34,134 nt of DNA from an uncultured Clostridia bacterium (GCA_947630725.1 CANRIS010000026.1:1-34134); one strand, 5' to 3'; shown: positions 20,999 to 28,843, counted from the first letter of the stretch. Numbers and translations: made by a program. Notes: generated by a model not told the origin, from the sequence alone.

Positions 20999-22930
20999 TT
21001 ATCTTGCAAAGGTCATAACGGTGCCGTAATTGCCTTGCGCATTACTTATAAACTTAGCGGCAAACATAGCTTCACAGTCAGGGCTGTCATCGGATTTTGC
21101 CTTGACATTCCACGTGACTATATCTTTCATATACTGTCCCATCATCGAATTGTCGCCGTACATGCCGCGTTTCGGGAAAATGATATGCTCCGTAATCGCA
21201 GTCTGATTGTCCATAATCTTTTGTGATTTTTTTTGTGTGGAATACAGCTCGTCTATTTTGCATAGTCTATACCCACGTGCTTTTAGTATATCGTCAATCT
21301 GTTTCTTAAAATTAGACACAGTATTTACTTCTATAAGTAATTCATTGACTTTGTGACTTATGATTTTGTCACAGATGTGATCTAGTGCTGTCCGCCCGTC
21401 TTGCATTTTGCCGTCAAGTGGTATCTTCATATAGAAGCAGTCCACAAGATACCAATCGTCATCAAGTTGTGAATGTATGCCGAGGGATAGATTATTGTCG
21501 CCCACGCGCGCAGGGTCACAAACAGCCTTGCAATAGTCACTTCTGCGCCCGCCGTCCAAACCTTTCGCAGGAAGCGTGTCATACGTTCGTATTCTGCGCC
21601 ACTCAAACGGCAGACCGGTCGGTGGTATCGGCTCCTGTTGCTCCATTGCCATAAACGTCTCATAGTCACGCTGTCTCTCATTCCGTGCAGTTTCCGTAGT
21701 ATAGCGTTCGGGCAGTGTGCTTAGATCTGTCTCATAGTCAAGTTTAGGTATCTTTACAAACATAGTTTTCGTTGACTTGTTAACAGTTGTATAAGGGAAA
21801 CTGCCTTTTTCGGCTTTGTCCACGCCTTTTTCCTCTTTAAGCTGACTTATCATATCGTAGGCATCGTAGGCAGTGCCGCTGAAAATCTCGTAGTCATTAA
21901 ATTCAGTGTATCGACGTTTACTCCAATCGTCGTGGTACATAGCCAAGTCATTTGCGTGAGCCTCGGCATTATGTTTTTGCTTAGAACGTGTAATATCGTC
22001 ATAAAAACGCCACTTGAAACGCACGCCGTCAATAGCCGTATCTTTTGATGCGCAGATCAAGTTGGCAGTCACGGTGGCACCGCTTATGAGTAGCTCACCA
22101 TTTTTAGTGCTGTTAATTGTGAACATCTTATTCGGGTCACAGCCAAATTCGGAATATTGCGGGAAAATCTTTGCGAAACGTTTTTTGCACATTTGATTGA
22201 CCACGCCCAAAATCACGCGCGAAATCATTGTAGGGTTGCCTACCATATATAGACAGTCTTGATTTTTATCTAAACCAAGTAACCAAGCTATAAAGCAAAG
22301 ATTGCTCCATGTCTTAAAGTAGCCTGTCGGGGTCTGCTTGAACAGATTTTTATAACCGCCGTTCAAAGCCATATCGCCGAAGCAAAACCAAATACCCGCC
22401 GCCAATTTATCCGAATGGCACCATATTTTTTTATCATACGGCGCGTCCCATTCCATATATAAACAATAATGCTTGAATGAGCGAAACGCGGCTAGTGCAT
22501 AAAAGTCATCGTAAAGCTCAAAGTATCTGCCTAGTTTGTCATTAAGTTGGGCACGTAGTGAAACATTCTCATCGGAGTAGCGCACTTTCGGCGTTTTCTT
22601 ATCAATGGTCTTTATCCTATTCCTGATAAACTCTAACTTACGCTCTAAGTATGGCAGTATGTCTTTAATTATTGTCTTTATATATGTCCGTATTGTATTC
22701 TCATTATCATTCACTCTGCCGAACGTGGTCTTTGGAACCAAATTCGCGTGTATCTCTATCTTGTACATCTCTTGTAATGCACGCAATAAGCGCAGTATGG
22801 TCTCGTCGTCGTTTGGGTCATACTTCCGGCTCCCGTGCTGCTTCTTCGCACGCACTGTTGTCCCATTTATATATCTCTCTAATTCTATAAAGTATTCTCT
22901 TATTGTTCCAGCATACCCGTCTGTCACCAT
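20999..22930 (-). CDS. Terminase large subunit
   Basis: From the ATG at 22930 (GAGG seven bases upstream) this encodes 643 residues; a start at 22960 lacks a ribosome site. The ATPase shows a Walker A-like PTGYFKT (about 201-207) and Walker B FYDDIT (about 310-314). The nuclease part shows CDPARVGDNN, LLIEVNTVSNF and DSPDCEAMFAAKF, giving the acidic triad. It packages DNA at the portal. The unusual N-terminal extension of about 140 residues is helical and uncharacterised. Confidence 0.9.
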   Translation of the reverse strand: MVTDGYAGTIREYFIELERYINGTTVRAKKQHGSRKYDPNDDETILRLLRALQEMYKIEIHANLVPKTTFGRVNDNENTIRTYIKTIIKDILPYLERKLEFIRNRIKTIDKKTPKVRYSDENVSLRAQLNDKLGRYFELYDDFYALAAFRSFKHYCLYMEWDAPYDKKIWCHSDKLAAGIWFCFGDMALNGGYKNLFKQTPTGYFKTWSNLCFIAWLLGLDKNQDCLYMVGNPTMISRVILGVVNQMCKKRFAKIFPQYSEFGCDPNKMFTINSTKNGELLISGATVTANLICASKDTAIDGVRFKWRFYDDITRSKQKHNAEAHANDLAMYHDDWSKRRYTEFNDYEIFSGTAYDAYDMISQLKEEKGVDKAEKGSFPYTTVNKSTKTMFVKIPKLDYETDLSTLPERYTTETARNERQRDYETFMAMEQQEPIPPTGLPFEWRRIRTYDTLPAKGLDGGRRSDYCKAVCDPARVGDNNLSLGIHSQLDDDWYLVDCFYMKIPLDGKMQDGRTALDHICDKIISHKVNELLIEVNTVSNFKKQIDDILKARGYRLCKIDELYSTQKKSQKIMDNQTAITEHIIFPKRGMYGDNSMMGQYMKDIVTWNVKAKSDDSPDCEAMFAAKFISNAQGNYGTVMTFAR

Positions 22931-23310
22931 TTCCATTCCTCGCCACTCTCCATTCGACATTTATAAAGTACGTGCGCTCTCATTAACGCATCTGACTTGT
23001 TCCTAGCATACACATACACGGTCGCCAATATCGCACTCTTGCCGTCGCCAAATTCCACGCGCTCATCGTCCGCATTATACCGGCACCGCCTCACAATGCA
23101 CACGTCCTCAAAACTATTCGTTATTTGCACTCGGTAATAAAATCTGTTCCTCAAAAATGTAATATACTTTACTCTTGGTGACTTATTCTCACTATATTTA
23201 TTCATCTCTCGTAAAAATTGTACTGCCCGACGTTTGCTGTATGTCAGCCCTACATAATCAAGCACCTCATACTCACCGCCACGCTCTTGCACATAGTACA
23301 TCACATACAT
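22924..23310 (-). CDS. Unknown protein upstream of terminase
   Basis: From the ATG at 23310, preceded by GGGGAGGG, this encodes 128 residues, starting MYVMYYVQERGGEYEVLDYV; a GTG at 23340 gives an extra ten residues but sits too close to the transcript start. Compact alpha/beta composition, with KRRAVQFLREMNKYSE and ILATVYVYARNKSDALMRAH. It overlaps the terminase start by 7 bases, so the two are coupled. It is not an obvious small terminase (no HTH). Confidence 0.6.
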   Translation of the reverse strand: MYVMYYVQERGGEYEVLDYVGLTYSKRRAVQFLREMNKYSENKSPRVKYITFLRNRFYYRVQITNSFEDVCIVRRCRYNADDERVEFGDGKSAILATVYVYARNKSDALMRAHVLYKCRMESGEEWKW

Positions 23311-23358
23311 CTTTCTCACACCCTCCCCGGGCTTTCTCACTGCCTCACTTTCTCACTT

Positions 23359-23387
23359 ACTATACCACTTCTCACCCAACTTGTCAA
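23359..23387 (-). promoter_or_regulatory. Terminase-operon promoter
   Basis: TTGACA (23382-23387), 17-bp spacer, TATAGT (23359-23364, one mismatch). Transcription would start near 23352, 40 bases before the gene at 23310. A perfect palindrome lies just upstream of the -35. Confidence 0.8.
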
Positions 23388-23395
23388 CTACTTTG

Positions 23396-23420
23396 GCAGG
23401 GAGAAGTAACTACTCCCTGC
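23396..23420. promoter_or_regulatory. Perfect 8-bp palindrome upstream of the terminase promoter
   Basis: GCAGGGAG and CTCCCTGC are separated by 9 bp, eight bases upstream of the -35. No U-tract follows on either strand, so it is more likely a binding site for a dimeric regulator than a terminator. Confidence 0.55.
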
Positions 23421-23632
23421 TCGGACGGCTAAAAAATAGGGGTAGGGGCACAAACAGACAGACCGCGCCAAATCAATTTTAACCGCGTTCAAATATCAAG
23501 TTCAATAACTTATTCAAATCCACAGCTAAAACGCGCCAAAATCGCCTACAGAGGCTCACAGCGGCATTTCGCTCCGGACGAGCCGTCGCAACAAGCACAA
23601 AAACACACGAAAACAGCCCGCCGCGCCGGTTG

Positions 23633-23662
23633 CAGTATCTTAAACGGTCGTTTTGGATACTG
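23633..23662. repeat. Nested inverted repeat
   Basis: CAGTATC/GATACTG outer arms, then AAAC(GGTC)GTTT inside, separated by a 2x2 internal loop. No gene is present here. Confidence 0.55.
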
Positions 23663-23685
23663 GCACACAACGAAAATATCATACA

Positions 23686-23717
23686 ATTGTACGAAAAACT
23701 ACAAATTGTACGAAAAA
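23686..23717 (+). repeat. Two 13-bp direct repeats, iteron-like
   Basis: ATTGTACGAAAAA occurs at 23686-23698 and 23705-23717, 19 bp apart (nearly two helical turns). It could be a protein-binding pair; only two copies are present. Confidence 0.5.
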
Positions 23718-23927
23718 ATACGCATAAAAGGCAAGGCAAACTACAGTTACTCCCCCTTCTCCCCAGCCCCCTTAATAGCGTACGTAGGCGATAAGCTGTA
23801 TATAATACTAATGAATTGCGCATAATAGGATTTTTTTTATAATACTCTATAGCAAGTTAATTCAAGTCAATTTATCTAGTATATAACCAATTGAGTGCGA
23901 TATAATAATATATAAGTAAATGAGACT

Positions 23928-23951
23928 AAATCGATAAAAAAGTATCGATTT
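23928..23951. repeat. Perfect 9-bp inverted repeat
   Basis: AAATCGATA/TATCGATTT with a 6-nt loop in AT-rich sequence. No U-tract on the minus side of use to a gene; possible operator or structural element. Confidence 0.5.
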
Positions 23952-24006
23952 GCGGGGGCCGTGCGAGGTAGCGCAAAAACGTTGACAAGTAAACAAATAA
24001 CAGAAT

Positions 24007-24039
24007 AAAAAAAGAGCCGTCTGGCGCGACAGCTCTTTT
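24007..24039 (-). terminator. Terminator ending the accessory/early operon
   Basis: In minus-strand RNA, AAAAGAGC pairs with GCUCUUUU around an inner GUC/GAC pair and a 6-nt loop, followed by seven U. It lies 19 bp beyond the stop of the 24058-24441 gene and cleanly separates the early block from the terminase region. Confidence 0.85.
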
Positions 24040-24057
24040 ATATTCTTATATATTTTT

Positions 24058-24441
24058 TTATATTAACTCAACACTATATTCAGCGTTTTGGCGCGCCCGC
24101 TGTACGCTGTTTTTGTGCTGTTCAGAGTACCCGTCGCCCTCCGGCGACAATGCTGCGAAAATCTCGTTGCCGTCGTCGTCCTCCCATGTATCGATTTCAG
24201 GGCGCCTGAGCGTGAACCGTACAGTTGTTGCGACTTGATTTTTGAACCCGTTGCCGGTCAAGTCCTTCCACTCCCATACATCATAGTCAAAACTTTCGCG
24301 CCCAAGCAGGCCGTTCTCGAATGCCCACGTCGTTGCTTCGTCAATAACGGCGGTCGCGCCCCACCAGCCGTGCCTGTCGCATTGCTTTTCAAAAGTTTTC
24401 CAATTTGTGATTGTTATTAAAGATAATTTTTTGTCCATCAT
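24058..24441 (-). CDS. Unknown protein, last gene of the accessory operon
   Basis: This encodes 127 residues, starting MMDKKLSLITITNWKTFEKQC, with AGGAGG 8 bases upstream. It is rich in Trp and acidic residues (WEWKDLTGNGF and IDTWEDDDGNEIF), ends in a polar stretch and has no membrane or Cys pairs. The composition is ordinary for a soluble alpha/beta protein. A hairpin with a GCGA loop (24466-24479) lies in its leader. Function unknown. Confidence 0.6.
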   Translation of the reverse strand: MMDKKLSLITITNWKTFEKQCDRHGWWGATAVIDEATTWAFENGLLGRESFDYDVWEWKDLTGNGFKNQVATTVRFTLRRPEIDTWEDDDGNEIFAALSPEGDGYSEQHKNSVQRARQNAEYSVELI

Positions 24442-24512
24442 GAAGTTGCCTCCTGTTTTTCGGTGACGCCTCGCGGCGTTTCAAAGTAATTTTCAACTAC
24501 TCATCAGAGTAA

Positions 24513-24563
24513 CTATTTTTTTAACAAGTAAACAAGCATATAAAATATTAGTAGTGTTAGCAT
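24513..24563 (-). CDS. 16-residue hydrophobic peptide ORF
   Basis: Encodes MLTLLIFYMLVYLLKK. A purine-rich GGGGGTGAT precedes the ATG directly. It could be a membrane-active leader or small toxin-like peptide, but length makes chance likely. It lies in the leader between promoter 24712-24740 and the 24441 gene. Confidence 0.25.
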   Translation of the reverse strand: MLTLLIFYMLVYLLKK

Positions 24564-24595
24564 ATCACCCCCACCCCTTGCTCGCTTGCTCATAG

Positions 24596-24664
24596 TCAAG
24601 GCGAGCGGCGTCCATTTCTATAAGCGCGGCGGCGTAGTCTTCTCAATTCGGTTGTTGTTTTCAT
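24596..24664 (-). CDS. 22-residue basic leader peptide ORF
   Basis: Encodes MKTTTELRRLRRRAYRNGRR plus SP. AAAAGGAG lies 9 bases before the ATG, and it is the first ORF after a good promoter. Nearly half the residues are Arg/Lys. Real small protein or translated leader; family unknown. Confidence 0.35.
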   Translation of the reverse strand: MKTTTELRRLRRRAYRNGRRSP

Positions 24665-24711
24665 TGCTGTACACTCCTTTTGCGGGCTGTCCCGCGTTTT
24701 ATTCTGCCTAC

Positions 24712-24740
24712 ATACTACACCAGCCCGCTGCGTTTGTCAA
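24712..24740 (-). promoter_or_regulatory. Promoter for the 24664/24441 group
   Basis: TTGACA (24735-24740), 17-bp spacer, TAGTAT (24712-24717) with an upstream TG (extended -10). Transcription would start near 24705 and read the small ORFs and the 24058-24441 gene. Confidence 0.65.
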
Positions 24741-24741
24741 C

Positions 24742-25011
24742 GATTTTTTTATAAATTTTTTGCGGAATTTTTTTTGCTATGCCCACTATCTAGTGGATTT
24801 TTACAAATTTTTCGCGCGTTTACGCATATGAGAAAGACCCCCTGTGTTGGCAATAAAAACTGTAGGCGGTTTTGGTGATATATGGGGGAATGTCGGCACT
24901 AAAAACTGTTGTAGAAAAACTCCCCCGTACTACCTACTAACCGTTCACGCATAAGCGCAAACATTCGGTAGATACAGAGGAGCTAACCGCTGACGGATTG
25001 CCGCCCGTGAT
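24742..25011. other. 270-bp gap with an imperfect repeat, no gene
   Basis: Nothing convincing is coded. A 20-bp imperfect direct repeat lies at 24844-24863 and 24891-24910 (TGTTGGCAATAAAAACTGTA versus TGTCGGCACTAAAAACTGTT), 47 bp apart, near C/G-homopolymer runs. An A/T-rich stretch follows the promoter. Possible operator region. Confidence 0.45.
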
Positions 25012-25392
25012 TTACTCATCGCTATCATCTTGATAAGCTAATATACGTTTGCAAAACTCATATATAGCGTCGCGTTCATTGCAAGTGCTTGTTATGCGCT
25101 GTAAAGCGTTTTCGTATGTTTCCACCTTTGGGAAAACGCCGTCAAGCAAATATTTGTCATATTCTATCGTTAAAGTATCTGCCTCGTCGCGTAGTATATC
25201 TTGACTTATCTCTAATGATACATCAAATTGCCGTCCGGCAGGGCGCAAAGTTTCCTCGTGCTTCCACAACTTTAACCAACATTTATGGTATCGTTCATCG
25301 TCCCAATTTCGCCCATAAGCGATTGTTTCCATTAATTCATTTTCAATGCCTAACTCATCAAGTTTTTGCTTCAAACGTTTAATACTCTCCAT
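25012..25392 (-). CDS. Unknown helical protein
   Basis: This encodes 126 residues, starting MESIKRLKQKLDELGIENEL. Predicted mostly helical with many charged residues (HEETLRPAGRQFDVSLEISQ, then ALQRITSTCNERDAIYEFCK). A purine-rich GGGGACATAG lies before the ATG. No recognisable catalytic motif. Part of the accessory operon; function unknown. Confidence 0.6.
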   Translation of the reverse strand: MESIKRLKQKLDELGIENELMETIAYGRNWDDERYHKCWLKLWKHEETLRPAGRQFDVSLEISQDILRDEADTLTIEYDKYLLDGVFPKVETYENALQRITSTCNERDAIYEFCKRILAYQDDSDE

Positions 25393-25429
25393 ACCCTATG
25401 TCCCCTTTATAAACTGTTGTCGGCTTTAA

Positions 25430-25672
25430 TTACAGTCTGCCTTTTAGCCGTTCGGCAGATGCGATCGCGCGGCGGTATTGGTCAACGGCGGCGGCAGCGC
25501 GGGCATCTTTGTGGAAGTCAATAAACCCGTCCGGCACATTTAATTCACTAAGTGGACGTGTTATGCAATGACTGCACCCAAAAGGCACCGGCGGCGCATC
25601 AAAACCAAAATCGTTGAGCAGCTCGCGGTTATCGCCAAAAATATGGTCACCGCAAAATGGACATTTTTTCAT
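25430..25672 (-). CDS. Zinc-ribbon protein, restriction-alleviation-like
   Basis: This encodes 80 residues. CPFC at 4-7 and CSHC at 33-36 form a four-cysteine site, followed by a helical tail (RAAAAVDQYRRAIASAERL). Similar small CPFCG proteins in phages are often labelled Lar-like (restriction alleviation), but that is a loose match. AGGAGG precedes the ATG. Confidence 0.65.
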   Translation of the reverse strand: MKKCPFCGDHIFGDNRELLNDFGFDAPPVPFGCSHCITRPLSELNVPDGFIDFHKDARAAAAVDQYRRAIASAERLKGRL

Positions 25673-25706
25673 AATATAATAACCTCCTATATATAATTAA
25701 ATATTA

Positions 25707-26069
25707 TTATTCTATGACGTTAAGGATTAAGGCTTTGACTGCCGGCGTAAGTCTCGCACTCTGATTTTCAACGTGCATAACAGTGTGACGGCAAACACCA
25801 GCTATTTCAGCGAATTGTTCCTGTGTCAGTCCGTTGCGCTTGCGATATTCTTTGACCGCTTTTGCAAGCTCATCGTTATTATTGTCAATACAAACTCTAC
25901 CTCTCATAATTTTTACCTCTACTCCCGATGCGTATATCTTTTCAAGCTGCTTGCGCAAATCTCTAAACTCTGCCAGACAACTTGGACATAAATCTATCAT
26001 ATCACCTGTCGATGTGACTAAAATTTTTATTGACTTGACCCTTTTGCCACAATGACTACACCTGACCAT
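25707..26069 (-). CDS. Zinc finger plus XRE-type HTH regulator
   Basis: This encodes 120 residues. The N-terminus has CSHC and CPSC (residues 4-7, 28-31). From about 65 is a helix-turn-helix (NGLTQEQFAEIAGVCRHTV) of the XRE type. The zinc-plus-HTH layout is like MqsA-type antitoxins, but no toxin partner is adjacent. GGGAGG lies 6 bases before the ATG. Likely a DNA-binding regulator of the accessory block. Confidence 0.75.
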   Translation of the reverse strand: MVRCSHCGKRVKSIKILVTSTGDMIDLCPSCLAEFRDLRKQLEKIYASGVEVKIMRGRVCIDNNNDELAKAVKEYRKRNGLTQEQFAEIAGVCRHTVMHVENQSARLTPAVKALILNVIE

Positions 26070-26502
26070 TTTTTACCTCCCTGCTCTTAAACAATTGCAT
26101 TATCTGATGTACCCGCTGACGTGATATGCCTAAGTCTCGCGCACAGTCAGATCTGTTTTTTTCAGGATGCTCTATAACGTATTGGTAGATCTCTTTATCC
26201 CTATGATTACCATGCGAAAATTTCACACCCGCGTTATTTAGTACATGATATATATAAGTAAGACTTACATCATATTTATTAGCTAACATCTTGACTTTAA
26301 TAAGTCCGCTGTTGTAGTCATCGATTATTGCGCGCTGCAATGTGGTGGAGTACGCTCTGCGCCCGCGCTGTAATTGCTCGCCGCCTGCGTGTAATATATT
26401 TGTCACATCGTAGTATGAAATATTGTACATGCGCTGCAATTCGGCTATTGTGTACCCCAAAGCGTACTTGTATTTTATTGCGTTTTTGTCTGTTTCAGTC
26501 AT
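26056..26502 (-). CDS. Multi-HTH DNA-binding protein
   Basis: From the ATG at 26502 (GGGG upstream) this encodes 148 residues; a start at 26517 lacks a ribosome site. At least three HTH-like segments appear: YTIAELQRMYNISYYDVTNI (about 17-36), IKVKMLANKYDVSLTYIYHV (about 68-87) and RSDCARDLGISRQRVHQIM (about 117-135). Such tandem HTHs suit a transcription factor or a small terminase. It overlaps both neighbours slightly. Confidence 0.7.
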   Translation of the reverse strand: MTETDKNAIKYKYALGYTIAELQRMYNISYYDVTNILHAGGEQLQRGRRAYSTTLQRAIIDDYNSGLIKVKMLANKYDVSLTYIYHVLNNAGVKFSHGNHRDKEIYQYVIEHPEKNRSDCARDLGISRQRVHQIMQLFKSREVKNGQV

Positions 26503-26872
26503 CTGCTTTTTCCCCATATAAATGATATTTATGCGTGTCTAACTGTATCCCGCAATGAGGGCATACAATATATTCGGCGACATTATCTAATATCATTGTA
26601 TCATCTGTCAATTCTATTGTTTTGCCACATTTCAAACATTTAAGTTTGTCGCCTTTGCTTATTCGCAAAAGACCTCGCTTGCTAATACCAAGTTCTGCCC
26701 TTGCCTCTTCCACCATTATCAAAACCCAAAAGCGGCGAGCGCAATTTTTGCAAAGTTCTAAATCATATGAACAATAATTAGTATTTAACGTCAGCCTCAC
26801 GGGTTTGTCCGTATAATCAACGTGTTGTTGCAACTTTTCCCCGCATATATCGCAATATACATCTTCGCTCAT
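26495..26872 (-). CDS. Double zinc-ribbon protein
   Basis: This encodes 125 residues with CDIC (7-10), a CKNC (41-44), CLKC (77-80) and CPHC (103-106), that is, two four-cysteine sites. Between them is a helical stretch. It could bind nucleic acid or act as a structural adaptor. Its ATG overlaps the preceding stop (ATGA). Confidence 0.7.
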   Translation of the reverse strand: MSEDVYCDICGEKLQQHVDYTDKPVRLTLNTNYCSYDLELCKNCARRFWVLIMVEEARAELGISKRGLLRISKGDKLKCLKCGKTIELTDDTMILDNVAEYIVCPHCGIQLDTHKYHLYGEKADD

Positions 26873-27048
26873 TTTTTTCTCTCCGCGTCTTTGATGAGGT
26901 CAAGCACTACCCCATATGCGGCTTGCCCCCCGTCGTACCATTCTTTGTCGTACTCTATCCAATGCTTCTCTTTCTTCATTTTTTTGTAGCACTCGGTTTC
27001 GTACTTGATTAAGTCTTTGATTTGTTGAATAACTCCCTTTTCGTCCAT
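26869..27048 (-). CDS. 59-residue unknown small protein
   Basis: Encodes MDEKGVIQQIKDLIKYETEC followed by a Lys/Tyr-rich body and DLIKDAERKK. AAGGAG lies 8 bases before the ATG. It is helical and charged, with WIEYDKEWYDGGQ near the middle. The TGA overlaps the next ATG. No family known; tight overlap and good ribosome site support it as real. Confidence 0.65.
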   Translation of the reverse strand: MDEKGVIQQIKDLIKYETECYKKMKKEKHWIEYDKEWYDGGQAAYGVVLDLIKDAERKK

Positions 27049-27061
27049 TTTATAACTCCTT

Positions 27062-27538
27062 TCAGCTCAAAAAGCTGTACTGCCCGTCCGCGCCCTCAAC
27101 TATTACAGGGTCGCGCAAATTGTTGTCTGTTGCCCACTTATCCATGATCGCAAGGCTGTCCCCGCAGATGATGTTGTTTTTAAGTATCTCGTCTAATAGC
27201 CACTTACAAAAGCTGTTGCAGTCGGGATAGGCTTCAAGATACATTGCTTTCAGTCTTTCCCGCGCTTCGTCTACGTTGTCTTGCTGTATGTCTATCCCTA
27301 CTATGCTTGCAAGGGCTTTCAATCCGTCCCGCTCATCGGCACATAGTTTGAGCTTCCGCGCGTATATCTCGACAAGGAAGTTCCCATTACCACAAGCGGG
27401 TTCAAGAAACGTGCTTTCTATCGTCCACTTTTCGGCGGGTATCAAATTGCACATTTCCTTGACTATCCGCGACGGCGTGTATACTTCCGCAAAATCTCTA
27501 ACGCGCTTTTTACTCTTGATTAGCCGTTCCGTTTCCAT
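27062..27538 (-). CDS. N6-adenine methylase-like protein lacking the NPPY motif
   Basis: This encodes 158 residues. Motif I is clear: FLEPACGNGNFLVEIY (about 44-59), with a FAEVYTPSRIV lead-in. A following helix-strand pattern (ASIVGIDIQQDNVDEARERL) is the SAM-binding acidic region. The catalytic NPPY/DPPY is absent; the chain ends after IICGDSLAIMDKWATD and a short tail. It may be a compact phage SAM-binding family or a shortened methylase that has lost catalysis. Confidence 0.65.
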   Translation of the reverse strand: METERLIKSKKRVRDFAEVYTPSRIVKEMCNLIPAEKWTIESTFLEPACGNGNFLVEIYARKLKLCADERDGLKALASIVGIDIQQDNVDEARERLKAMYLEAYPDCNSFCKWLLDEILKNNIICGDSLAIMDKWATDNNLRDPVIVEGADGQYSFLS

Positions 27539-28223
27539 TAGCCCATTTCTCTATAACTTGATTATATTCTTCATTATGATACATCATGCTGTCAGATATT
27601 TCCAGTCCCAGAGATTTAGCACATCGCTCTGTCTCGTCAAGTTTTGACTTTATCTTCGGGTTATGAATAACATTGCCTATGTCTTTTGCCGCTTCCAATA
27701 TAAATTTAATAACATCGGCATTATTATAAAAGGCTTTATTTACTCTCATATTATTGATAAATAATGTATATCCCCCATAATAAACTCCGTAATCGTCGGT
27801 ATCGTTGATTTTTGCGTTTCTGCCACAAAAATTCCCTAACATTGTGCGTATGCCAAATTCCAATGTAGCGCGTTCTTGCGCGATCGGATAAACATATCCC
27901 GAAACAACTCTATTATAGCCTAAATCGGGAGTGTCGCCATTAAAACTTGTATACCACCCCAATTGCTTAAAACTTTGTTCTAATTCTGCAAATTGCGCCC
28001 ATTTTTTTTGCGAAGGTGTCTGTTCCGCAAACTCCCCTTGATATAAAACGGCATTACCATTTTCATCAAGCAAAGGCATTATCCCCCAATCATCTATGTG
28101 CAAATTTATGGCAACATACATAACCTTTGTCATTCTATCCACCAAAGCATATTGATTTTCATCTTCCCAATCTTGCTCAACGTGGACAAATCTCGGTTTG
28201 CTATAATCATAATTTTTTTCCAT
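27510..28223 (-). CDS. Unknown 237-residue protein
   Basis: Starts MEKNYDYSKPRFVHVEQDWE. It has an aromatic, acidic N-terminal half (MYVAINLHIDDWGIMPLLDE), a middle with RATLEFGIRTMLGNFCGRN, and a helical C-terminal part. No recognised motif. Overlaps the methylase-like gene by 29 bases and the next gene by 17. I cannot assign a role. Confidence 0.6.
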   Translation of the reverse strand: MEKNYDYSKPRFVHVEQDWEDENQYALVDRMTKVMYVAINLHIDDWGIMPLLDENGNAVLYQGEFAEQTPSQKKWAQFAELEQSFKQLGWYTSFNGDTPDLGYNRVVSGYVYPIAQERATLEFGIRTMLGNFCGRNAKINDTDDYGVYYGGYTLFINNMRVNKAFYNNADVIKFILEAAKDIGNVIHNPKIKSKLDETERCAKSLGLEISDSMMYHNEEYNQVIEKWANGNGTANQE

Positions 28224-28452
28224 ATTTATTTTTCTCCCTAAACTCCTTTAAGAATTTACTCTTGCTTGTTGCTACATAGCAGTTCATATCGTTAATATCA
28301 ACATAACCGAACAAACTTAATTTACGGCATAACAATTCCTCACAAAATTGCTGTTCATTTTCGTCATTGCAAAAAAGTAAATCTGTTGTTATGTCCGCTA
28401 TCTGCTCTAAAATTTCCATTCGCTCATATTTAATTTCATACTTATTCTCCAT
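28207..28452 (-). CDS. Small unknown protein
   Basis: From the ATG at 28452 (GGAG 8 bases upstream) this encodes 81 residues, starting MENKYEIKYERMEILEQIAD; a GTG three codons earlier is less likely. Charged helical composition with a few cysteines (LLFCNDENEQQFCEELLCRK). Function unknown. Confidence 0.6.
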   Translation of the reverse strand: MENKYEIKYERMEILEQIADITTDLLFCNDENEQQFCEELLCRKLSLFGYVDINDMNCYVATSKSKFLKEFREKNKYGKKL

Positions 28453-28464
28453 TGCTGCCACTCC

Positions 28465-28827
28465 TTAATGTACTTCCAAAATACAACTCGGATATTTGTT
28501 GCACACATCGTATATGTTCAGTAAAAACTGTCGGCACCCCTCAATATCGCCCCAACCGTTTTTAGGCTCGTATTGTTTGTATGCCTTTGCATTAAAGCAA
28601 AATTCCGTGATGATAGGCTCTATCGCTTCCATAACTTCTGCGCCTGTTTTCCCGTTCATATCGTAAAGGTCAAAATCTTTGTTTGGGCTTGCCTCGCGCA
28701 TTGCTTGCGTTAGATTATAAGTATAATTATAGCCATAATTATAACCATAATCATCGTTGCCGTCTATTATGCGAACGCTGTCATCTGCTCCCTCTACTTT
28801 TACCCTAAAACTCACGTCATAACTCAT
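28465..28827 (-). CDS. Conserved-type phage hypothetical (MSYDVSF family)
   Basis: This encodes 120 residues, starting MSYDVSFRVKVEGADDSVRI. I recall related phage proteins with the same opening, a central AxxYKxYEAKNGWG-like stretch (here AYKQYEPKNGWGDIEG) and a final helix. A Tyr/Asn repeat (DYGYNYGYNYTYN) lies at about 27-39. The family function is not known to me. Confidence 0.65.
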   Translation of the reverse strand: MSYDVSFRVKVEGADDSVRIIDGNDDYGYNYGYNYTYNLTQAMREASPNKDFDLYDMNGKTGAEVMEAIEPIITEFCFNAKAYKQYEPKNGWGDIEGCRQFLLNIYDVCNKYPSCILEVH

Positions 28828-28843
28828 TGTTTATCCCTCATCT

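Larger units (their letters stand above)
23421..24006. other. 586-bp region without a convincing gene; candidate packaging/control region
   Basis: It lies between the early terminator and the terminase promoter. A 114-codon minus frame (23479-23823) exists but is Cys/Arg/Leu-heavy, lacks a ribosome site and is not like any neighbour; a start-less plus frame of similar length overlaps it. The region holds an imperfect palindrome (23633-23662), a 13-bp direct repeat 19 bp apart (23686-23698, 23705-23717), and a 9-bp hairpin (23928-23951). Its base composition changes from GC-richer to AT-rich near 23810. Such a spot beside terminase is where pac or cos sites often lie. Confidence 0.4.

Noticed and set aside
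23479..23823. Minus-strand 114-codon ORF in the gene-free block
   Set aside because: Arg/Cys/Leu-heavy composition unlike other genes here, no ribosome site, no domain, and a comparable open frame exists on the opposite strand.
23982..24010. Plus-strand TTGACAAG promoter
   Set aside because: No acceptable -10 at 16-18 bp and it runs straight into a terminator; probably chance or a remnant.
24586..24831. Plus-strand 81-codon ORF
   Set aside because: Runs through the minus promoter and leader, Phe/Tyr-rich low complexity, no ribosome site.
25707..26069. MqsRA-type toxin-antitoxin pair
   Set aside because: The zinc-HTH layout resembles MqsA but neither neighbour resembles an MqsR-type toxin.
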